Translations under genes and position numbers: made by a program
NCBI RefSeq assembly: GCF_021278965.1
Contig: NZ_CP065589.1
Location: 4,903,001 to 4,967,000 of the forward strand
Reading direction: 5' to 3'
DNA: 64,000 nt
Origin: Chryseobacterium capnotolerans
GTDB taxonomy: Bacteria; Bacteroidota; Bacteroidia; Flavobacteriales; Weeksellaceae
Notes under the pieces: generated by a model
The model's database searches: none
What the model was told of the DNA's origin: nothing
Seen by the model: only the letters and a program-made list of their open reading frames with translations
Part shown: positions 58,662 to 64,000 of the stretch, one piece after another
Layout: every line of letters starts with the position of its first letter
Position numbering within the stretch: position 1 is the first letter of the stretch

Positions 58662-59355
58662 ATGGAGTCTCCAAAAAAAATACAGGATATCAAAGTAGCG
58701 GTAGATGCCGTTATCTTTGGATATTTCGATAAAAAGACCTTCAAATCCTTTTAATCAAAAGAAACATCGAACCTTTTAAAGGTGGTTGGGCTCTTCCGGG
58801 GGCCTCGTTCTGGATGATGAAAATCTGGATGATGCCGTAAAAAGAGAACTTCATGAAGAGGCAGGCATAAAACCCGATTTTTTAGAACAACTTTATACAT
58901 TTGGTAACGTAGGCCGCGATCCTAGAAATAGAGTGGTTTCTGTGGCTTATCTGGGCCTTGTCAACCCATCTTATCACGAACTTTTTGCAGATTCTGATGC
59001 AGATGATGCACAATGGTTTAGTGTAAATGCTCTTCCAACTGTGGCTTTCGACCACAAAAATATTATTGATATTGCCTTAAAAAGACTTCGTACCAAAATT
59101 CAATATCAACCGATCGGTTTCAATCTTCTCAATGAAGAATTTCCTTTTTCAGACCTTGAAAACCTTTACAAAACCATTGTAGGGCAGGAGATAGACCGCA
59201 GAAATTTCCGTAAAAAAATCATGAGCTATGGATTGCTTAATGAAACCAATAACGTTAAAAAAGAAGGCAGCGGAAGACCCGGAAAACTTTTCACCTTTAA
59301 TCAGGAAAAATATAAAGAACTGGAAGAACAGGGATTTTATTTCGAAATCAAATAG
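58662..59355 (+). pseudogene. NrtR-like Nudix transcriptional regulator, two frameshifts
   Basis: The protein has an N-terminal Nudix domain and a C-terminal winged helix of the NrtR type (YGLLNETN...GRPGKLFTFN). The Nudix box (G-x5-E-x7-RELHEEAG) is intact, unlike many NrtR proteins that have lost hydrolase activity. Read from ATG 58662 (MESPKKIQDIKVAVDAV) the frame stops early. Adding one A to the A5 run at 58731-58735 and one G to the G5 run at 58798-58802 restores a protein of about 231 residues. NrtR family members sense ADP-ribose or NAD-related ligands and repress NAD metabolism genes. Here the matching operators lie upstream of itself and the next two transcription units. The frameshifts are probably sequence errors. 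Confidence 0.75.
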
Positions 59356-59386
59356 TTTTAAAACTACAAATTATACTTAAAATCAT

Positions 59387-59413
59387 ATGATCAGCTCAAT
59401 TTGAGCTGATCAT
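59387..59413 (+). terminator. Terminator of the Nudix regulator gene
   Basis: ATGATCAGCTCAA and TTGAGCTGATCAT are perfect 13-bp arms around one base. They can form an 11-bp stem with a 5-nt loop, followed by TTTTGCTTG. It lies in the 345-bp gap 59356-59700, which otherwise holds the NADAR promoter and two operator sites. Confidence 0.75.
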
Positions 59414-59625
59414 TTTGCTTGTTCATAAGGACCCTAAATAAGAAACGCTACTAATACACGAGTCTTTTCAATGTGGTTATATCTTTTAAACCACATTGAA
59501 ACATAGTTTTTGGGCACTTTATGAATTATGACAATTGTAATTTGTTGAGCAAAAAGTATTTATATTTTGTCAAATCTTGAAATGTAGATAAATTTTACTC
59601 TTTGATAATCAGTCTGTTATATTTA

Positions 59626-59646
59626 TTAGTGTAAAATAGACGCAAA
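59626..59646. promoter_or_regulatory. 21-bp operator-like inverted repeat, site 2
   Basis: TTAGTGT-N7-ACGCAAA has the same spacing as the site before the Nudix regulator, with one perfect half and one 5/7 half. It is just upstream of the NADAR promoter -33 element. Confidence 0.55.
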
Positions 59647-59650
59647 TAAA

Positions 59651-59683
59651 TTTGGCGGATAAAATGATATTGCATTACATTTG
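59651..59683 (+). promoter_or_regulatory. Promoter of the NADAR gene
   Basis: TTTG (59651-59654) and TACATTTG (59676-59683) fit the Bacteroidota -33 and -7 elements with a 21-bp gap. Operator sites lie on both sides. Confidence 0.65.
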
Positions 59684-59700
59684 CGTAGAAATAACACAAT
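59680..59700. promoter_or_regulatory. 21-bp operator-like inverted repeat, site 3
   Basis: TTTGCGT-N7-ACACAAT has one perfect half and one 5/7 half. It overlaps the -7 element and ends at the base before the NADAR ATG, so binding would block transcription. Confidence 0.6.
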
Positions 59701-60243
59701 ATGAAATACACCATACAAAATATCAAAGACAGATTTCAGAAAAAAGAAAGGATAAAGTTTTTATTTTTCTGGGGACACACGGTTAAGGATGAAATCACCA
59801 AGTCATGCTTTAGCCAATGGTTTACAGGACCTTTTGAAGAAAATGGGATTGTTTACAAAACAGCAGAACATTATATGATGGCTGGTAAAGCAAGATTATT
59901 TAATGATGCTGAAATTTTAGAAAAAATATTGAAAGCACCCAGCCCTAACCAGGTGAAATCTTTGGGAAGAAAAGTCAAAAATTTTGATCCGAAACTTTGG
60001 GATGAACATAAATATGAGATTGTAAAGCAGGGAAACCTTTTAAAATTCTCACAAAACAAAAAGTATAAAGACTTTCTTTTGTCAACAGGAGATAAAATAC
60101 TGGTAGAAGCCAGTCCTTATGATACCATTTGGGGAATCGGGATGCTGGAAACAGATTCAAGAGCAGAAAATCCTTTATTATGGAACGGAAAGAACCTTTT
60201 AGGATTTGCTTTGATGGAAGTAAGAGATGAATTAAGAGGGTAA
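59701..60243 (+). CDS. NADAR family protein
   Basis: The 180-residue protein starts after IKFLFFWGHT and has the family segments FSQWF, TAEHYMMAGKARLF, EILEKILKAPSPNQVKSLGR, KFSQN and the C-terminal LLWNGKNLLGFALMEVRD. NADAR enzymes (YbiA group) cleave N-glycosidic bonds: of riboflavin intermediates, and in some members of ADP-ribosylated guanine. The exact substrate here is not visible. It opens a run of same-strand genes: oxygenase, coiled coil, VWA, PurA-like and macro. The macro gene also points to ADP-ribose chemistry. Confidence 0.9.
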   Translation: MKYTIQNIKDRFQKKERIKFLFFWGHTVKDEITKSCFSQWFTGPFEENGIVYKTAEHYMMAGKARLFNDAEILEKILKAPSPNQVKSLGRKVKNFDPKLWDEHKYEIVKQGNLLKFSQNKKYKDFLLSTGDKILVEASPYDTIWGIGMLETDSRAENPLLWNGKNLLGFALMEVRDELRG

Positions 60244-60274
60244 AAACACAATAACCAGTCACAGAATATTAATC

Positions 60275-60820
60275 ATGGAAAAAACAGACCTACATCCGCA
60301 GATATTCCTAATTGAAGACTTTATTTCGGAAGCAGAATGTGACCAATACATTGCTTTGGCACAAAGGGAAACTTTTGAAGAAGCAAAAATTAATATAGGT
60401 GGGCGCCAGATGATGAGCAAAGGGATCAGAAACAATGACAGGCTGATGATTTTTGATAATAATTTGGCAGAAGATCTCTTTAAAAAAGCGGTTGACTATC
60501 TTCCAAAGGAGCATGAAAACTATAAAGTTTTGAACTTTAATGAGATGTTCAGGGTTTATAAATATTCTCCTGGGCAGCAATTTAAAATGCACCGTGACGG
60601 AAGCTATATCAGAAATGAAAAGAAAAAAAGTTTCTATACATTTTTAATCTATCTGAATGATGATTTTGAAGGTGGAGAAACAGAATTTGAAAACCTGTTC
60701 ACAGTCGCTCCAAAGAAAGGGACAGCCTTAGTTTTTTATCATCCTTTACGGCATGAAGGAAAAATTCTGATAAGCGGATTAAAATATGTTTTAAGAACTG
60801 ATGTAATGTTTTCCTGTTAA
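60275..60820 (+). CDS. 2-oxoglutarate/Fe(II)-dependent oxygenase, prolyl-4-hydroxylase-like
   Basis: The 181-residue protein has the iron ligands His106 and Asp108 (KMHRDGS) and His160 (RHEG). Lys170 (SGLKY), ten residues later, would bind 2-oxoglutarate, the spacing of prolyl 4-hydroxylases. YLNDDFEGGETEF is the usual central strand. The substrate is unknown and could be a protein or a nucleic acid base. It follows the NADAR gene by 31 bp and is probably cotranscribed. Confidence 0.88.
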   Translation: MEKTDLHPQIFLIEDFISEAECDQYIALAQRETFEEAKINIGGRQMMSKGIRNNDRLMIFDNNLAEDLFKKAVDYLPKEHENYKVLNFNEMFRVYKYSPGQQFKMHRDGSYIRNEKKKSFYTFLIYLNDDFEGGETEFENLFTVAPKKGTALVFYHPLRHEGKILISGLKYVLRTDVMFSC

Positions 60821-60859
60821 AATGAATGCAGGAATAATACATAACTATGCTTTATTTAA

Positions 60860-60880
60860 TTAGCGTAATAATAACACAAA
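60860..60880. promoter_or_regulatory. 21-bp operator-like inverted repeat, site 4
   Basis: TTAGCGT-N7-ACACAAA matches the site 1 halves at 6/7 and 6/7 with the same spacing. It lies 12 bp before the ATG of the 60893 gene and suggests a second regulated start of transcription. Confidence 0.6.
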
Positions 60881-60892
60881 AAATGATCGGAT

Positions 60893-61228
60893 ATGGAAGA
60901 TGAATTAAAACCAAGATTTATCGAGTCATTACAAAGAAATAATGATCAGATCAGAGAAGACCGTGCGCGAACGATCGGAGAAGATTCAGAATTGATCTAC
61001 AGGCGCAGGGTAGAAGACATTGAGTTGAAAATAAAAAGACTCGAGCGTGAGCAGGAAGGGCTTATTGATATCAGTCCTTTGGATAGAAACAGTTTGACTT
61101 TTGTGGATTTTAATCCCGAAGCATTCGTTCAGAAAGACATGGAATTATCATTAACAATCAGAAATCTAAATATTCAGCTGGAAGTTTCTCAAAAGAGATT
61201 TGAATATTTATTCGGAAAAACATTTTAG
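60893..61228 (+). CDS. Small charged coiled-coil protein
   Basis: The 111-residue product is rich in Arg and Glu. It has two probable coiled-coil stretches (about residues 30-60, RRRVEDIELKIKRLEREQEG, and 80-108) and no signal or membrane segment. It is 2 bp before the VWA-like gene, so translation is probably linked and the two proteins may bind each other. I do not recognise the family. Confidence 0.7.
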   Translation: MEDELKPRFIESLQRNNDQIREDRARTIGEDSELIYRRRVEDIELKIKRLEREQEGLIDISPLDRNSLTFVDFNPEAFVQKDMELSLTIRNLNIQLEVSQKRFEYLFGKTF

Positions 61229-61230
61229 TC

Positions 61231-62085
61231 ATGGGAAGTACAAGATATGATATAGACGCTCGTTATGACAGAGCAAGCAAAGCAGGTTACGGAACAAAAT
61301 CCGCAGGTGAAATTTTCACACAGAATGCCAAGAGACAGGCACATCCATCAATGATTCCCCACGGAATTTCTTTCAGAGAATCCAGAGATTCAGAAGTGCA
61401 TCCTCATTCAATTCCTATTATTCTGGGATTGGATGTCACTGGAAGCATGGGGCATATTCCCCATCAACTTATCAAGGAAGGACTACCAAAACTGATGGGT
61501 GGTATTATCCAGGGTGGAGTTCCGGATCCGGCATTGCTTTTCCTGGGAATAGGAGATCATGAATGTGACAGCTACCCATTGCAGATAGGGCAGTTTGAGT
61601 CAGGAGACGAAGAACTGGATATGTGGCTTACGCGAACTTATATTGAATCAGGAGGAGGTGGAAATGGGGGCGAGAGCTATCTATTAGCATGGTATTTTGC
61701 TGCTTTTCATACCAGAACAGATGCCTTTGAAAAAAGAAATCAAAAAGGGTTGTTATTTACTGTAGGGGACGAACCTTGTTTGAAAGTACTTCCGGCATCA
61801 GCCATCAGGGAAATTATGGGCTCGGGACAGCAAACATATACCCATTATGAACTATTGGAAGAAGCTAAAAAGAGATATGAAGTATACCACATCAGTGTCC
61901 TGCATTCTGATCAGGCTGTAAGAGCAGATAGAGGCTGGAAAGAACTATTGGGACAGAATTGTATATCAATAGAAGATCATAGAGATATTCCTGAAGTGAT
62001 CAAAAGAATTATCTGTGAGAAATATAAAGATACCACTTTTGCTGCTCCAAACCTGAAAGGGTTAGACAACATACAGATGCTTTAG
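61231..62085 (+). CDS. VWA-fold protein with MIDAS motif
   Basis: The 284-residue protein has IPIILGLDVTGSMG with Asp68, Thr70 and Ser72, which match the DxTxS metal-ion-dependent adhesion site. GIGDHECDSYPLQIGQFESG and GGGGNGGESYLLAWYFAAFHT follow, then LFTVGDEP. No signal peptide is present, so it is cytoplasmic. VWA proteins usually assemble other proteins in a metal-dependent way. It is between the coiled-coil gene and the PurA-like gene (42 bp). The partner is unknown. Confidence 0.75.
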   Translation: MGSTRYDIDARYDRASKAGYGTKSAGEIFTQNAKRQAHPSMIPHGISFRESRDSEVHPHSIPIILGLDVTGSMGHIPHQLIKEGLPKLMGGIIQGGVPDPALLFLGIGDHECDSYPLQIGQFESGDEELDMWLTRTYIESGGGGNGGESYLLAWYFAAFHTRTDAFEKRNQKGLLFTVGDEPCLKVLPASAIREIMGSGQQTYTHYELLEEAKKRYEVYHISVLHSDQAVRADRGWKELLGQNCISIEDHRDIPEVIKRIICEKYKDTTFAAPNLKGLDNIQML

Positions 62086-62127
62086 ATCATCAATTGCAGA
62101 AAGGGCAATAATTTTAAAATACCAGAC

Positions 62128-63198
62128 ATGAAAAAGGCGCAAATAGTTATAGGATTAGGTTTCGGAGATGAAGGAAAAGGAATTACAACAGATTTCCTGG
62201 CTCAGCAAAATCCTGAGTCTGTGATCATCAGATTTTCAGGAGGACAGCAGGCTGCTCATACCGTAATGATAGACAACAGAAAACATGTTCATTCCAGTTT
62301 TGCCAGTGGGGCACTTCGTGGATTGCCATCTTATTTTACCGAACACTGCACCATTCATCCACAATTTCTATTGAATGAAAGGGAAGAATTAAAAGCAAAA
62401 AAAGGAAGCACAGAACTTCATATTCATCCTTTAGCCAAGATAACTACGCCTTTTGATGTCTGGCAAAACAGAACCAACTGCAAAAATCTGGAACACGGAA
62501 CCTGCGGAAAAGGAGTAGGAGCCACTATGAAAAGAAATGAAAGTCCTTATAAACTGTTTGCAATTGATCTTATTGCTCCAAGGGAAATGTTGGTAGAAAA
62601 GCTGAAAGGAATTGCCTATTACTACGGTTTTATGGAAGAGGAGCAAATTGACGAACAGATAAAACCTTTTTTAGAAGCAATTGATCAGGTAGATTGGAAG
62701 ATTAATGATTATGACTATCTGAATTCATTTGAAAATCTCATTTTTGAGGGAAGTCAAGGTATTTTATTAGATATGGATCACGGTATTTTTCCGAATGTGA
62801 CCTATGCTCATACCACTTCCAAAAATGCTTATGAGATCTGTAAAAAACTTCATATTGAAGATATTGAGATGTTTTATGTGACCAGAAGCTATGCAACCCG
62901 CCATGGAAATGGCTGGATGAGTAATGAAAAAGAGGTCATTTTAAAAAACAATGAAGAGGAAACCTGTACCTTTAATGAATTTCAGAAAGAACTGAGATTC
63001 GGAAGTTTAGATTATAAATTGTTGGATTATGCTTTAAAATTGGACGGAGCCTATATAAGTTCAACAAAAAAGACTTTAGTGATAACCTGCATGGATCAGA
63101 TCGATGAAGATTTTAAATTTGATCAATTGGAAATGAAATTTGATACCGTTTTCGGATCCTATTCTCCTTATTCAAAAGATTTTAAAAGACTGATTTAA
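62128..63198 (+). CDS. Short divergent adenylosuccinate synthetase homologue
   Basis: The 356-residue protein has the nucleotide loop GDEGKG (13-18) with the catalytic Asp14 and a His44 in GGQQAAHTV, which replaces the usual GGxNAGHT. HGTCGKGVGATMKRNESPY stands for the usual GPAYEDK region, and FEGSQGILLDMDHG and TRSYATRHGNGWM follow. Normal PurA is about 430 residues, so this one is clearly shorter and divergent. PurA makes adenylosuccinate from IMP, Asp and GTP. This one is unlikely to be the housekeeping enzyme, because it lies in an accessory NAD/ADP-ribose cluster. The substrate could be a modified or linked nucleotide. That is inference. Confidence 0.75.
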   Translation: MKKAQIVIGLGFGDEGKGITTDFLAQQNPESVIIRFSGGQQAAHTVMIDNRKHVHSSFASGALRGLPSYFTEHCTIHPQFLLNEREELKAKKGSTELHIHPLAKITTPFDVWQNRTNCKNLEHGTCGKGVGATMKRNESPYKLFAIDLIAPREMLVEKLKGIAYYYGFMEEEQIDEQIKPFLEAIDQVDWKINDYDYLNSFENLIFEGSQGILLDMDHGIFPNVTYAHTTSKNAYEICKKLHIEDIEMFYVTRSYATRHGNGWMSNEKEVILKNNEEETCTFNEFQKELRFGSLDYKLLDYALKLDGAYISSTKKTLVITCMDQIDEDFKFDQLEMKFDTVFGSYSPYSKDFKRLI

Positions 63199-63258
63199 TA
63201 CTGAATACATAGGTTTTAATCCTATATTTATCGTAGGAATAGAATGATGAGGTAAATA

Positions 63259-63756
63259 ATGCATTTTGAAAAAGAAAAAATGAAAACGATACACTATTTA
63301 AAAGGAGATGCTACCGTTCCACAGGCAAAAGGGGTAAAAATCATCGCTCATATCTGTAATGATCTGGGAGGTTGGGGAAAAGGCTTTGTACTGGCCGTTT
63401 CCAAAAGATGGGAAGCACCGGAGAAAGAATATAGGAACTGGCACCGTTTCAGAAGTGAAAATAATTTTGGGCTGGGAGAAATTCAGATCGTACAGGTTGA
63501 AAAATACATGTATGTTGCCAATATGATCGGCCAAAAAGGAATGAAAACCGGAAGCAACGGCGTTCCCGTTCGATATGAAGCTATTGAAAAATGTCTGGGA
63601 ACATTAGCCAATAATGCTTTAGAATTAAATGCAAGTATCCATATGCCGAGAATTGGTTGTGGGCTGGCTGGCGGGAAATGGGAAGAAGTAGAACCTATCA
63701 TCGAAAGAACATTGCTCAGCAAAAATGTTGAAGTATACATATATGATTTTGATTAG
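63259..63756 (+). CDS. Macro-domain protein
   Basis: The 165-residue single-domain protein has KGDATVPQAKGVKIIAHICNDLGGWGKGF near the start, then VANMIGQKG and MPRIGCGLAGGKWEEVEPII, all parts of the ADP-ribose-binding macro fold. Such proteins hydrolyse or bind ADP-ribose on proteins, nucleic acids or O-acetyl-ADP-ribose. A start at the ATG at 63280 (MKTIHYLKGD) is also possible. It follows the PurA-like gene by 60 bp and fits the NADAR in the same cluster. Confidence 0.9.
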   Translation: MHFEKEKMKTIHYLKGDATVPQAKGVKIIAHICNDLGGWGKGFVLAVSKRWEAPEKEYRNWHRFRSENNFGLGEIQIVQVEKYMYVANMIGQKGMKTGSNGVPVRYEAIEKCLGTLANNALELNASIHMPRIGCGLAGGKWEEVEPIIERTLLSKNVEVYIYDFD

Positions 63757-63761
63757 GTAAG

Positions 63762-63921
63762 ATGAAAGAACTTAAAATTAAAGCATCATCCTCCAAATTG
63801 GAATTGCTGCTTGATAGAAAAATTTAATGAAGGCAGGATCATAAAAATAGAAGATTGAAAAATAGATCCGTATCCAGAGAAATGGCTCAAAGGATAGGAT
63901 CATAAAATTAAGATTAGCAAA
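63762..63921 (+). other. Possible degraded small ORF or leader, low support
   Basis: An ATG at 63762 gives a 21-codon frame (MKELKIKASSSKLELLLDRKI). In another frame, NEGRIIKIED and IDPYPEKWLKG follow, the latter in frame with the next gene but separated by stops. The pieces look protein-like, so this may be a small gene damaged by indels or decay. I cannot restore one frame with single-base additions. Confidence 0.25.
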
Positions 63922-64000
63922 ATGAAAACAACAAGATTGTACAGACCGGTAGGAGAAAAGGAAATGGTTCTTATTATAGAGAACGGATATAAAAAATTTC
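63922..64000 (+). CDS. Start of a further cluster gene (truncated by window)
   Basis: The ATG at 63922 begins MKTTRLYRPVGEKEMVLIIENGYKKF and runs off the right edge after 26 codons. The TRLYRPVGEKEM opening resembles, from memory, small proteins annotated ADP-ribosylation/crystallin J1 that sit near ADP-ribose genes. Too little is present to be sure. Confidence 0.4.
   Translation, partial: MKTTRLYRPVGEKEMVLIIENGYKKF

Noticed and set aside
62128..63198. PurZ (2-aminoadenine, Z-genome) assignment
   Set aside because: The catalytic Asp of GDEGKG is present, while PurZ enzymes are reported to have lost it. No PolZ or dATP phosphohydrolase gene is in the window.

Overview
The window is AT-rich chromosomal DNA from a member of the Bacteroidota, most likely a Flavobacteriia/Weeksellaceae bacterium close to Chryseobacterium. 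The evidence is Bacteroidota-type promoters (TTTG plus TAnnTTTG), a MurF-alanine racemase fusion, a SprE/PorW-like type IX secretion/gliding lipoprotein, FISUMP and WG-repeat proteins, and a short RsmI/Tdk/YbeY/MnmG housekeeping set. No rRNA, tRNA, CRISPR array or insertion sequence was seen.

Layout. 1-9356 (minus) is the 5' part of a giant non-ribosomal peptide synthetase with three C-A-T modules; it runs off the left edge. It is followed by two related secreted proteins (9.8-12.3 kb) and an Sfp-type phosphopantetheinyl transferase (12.5-13.2 kb) that could activate the synthetase. 13.4-26.8 kb holds a SodC lipoprotein, a Prc protease, SurE, a radical SAM/small membrane protein/Lgt-like operon, GuaC, FabG, a WG-repeat protein, RsmI, an acidic repeat protein and thymidine kinase. 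26.9-35 kb is MurF-Alr, a patatin-barrel protein, YbeY, MnmG and a methyltransferase. Two perfect parS palindromes flank mnmG. A 1-kb AT-rich gene desert, an orphan tail-spike-like beta-helix protein, Pgk and a 650-bp intergenic region with DnaA-box-like nonamers follow. This suggests an origin-proximal part of the chromosome. 40.2-57 kb is mostly housekeeping: RpiB, RNase R, LysE, LdcA, YraN, an SDR, TsaB, SprE, Maf, KdsC, a DUF2520 protein, an ECF sigma/anti-sigma operon and LepA.

58.6-64 kb is the most interesting region. It is an accessory island with an NrtR-like Nudix regulator, a NADAR protein, a 2OG-Fe(II) oxygenase, a small coiled-coil protein, a VWA-like protein, a short divergent adenylosuccinate synthetase homologue, a macro-domain protein and the start of a further gene. 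Four copies of one 21-bp inverted repeat (TTwGyGT-N7-ACrCAAw) lie upstream of three of its transcription units, so it looks like one regulon concerned with NAD/ADP-ribose or nucleotide chemistry.

Quality note: at least four genes (prc, murF-alr, a TSP3-repeat protein and the Nudix regulator) carry seven apparent single-base losses, all in homopolymer runs. These look more like sequencing or assembly indels than real gene decay.
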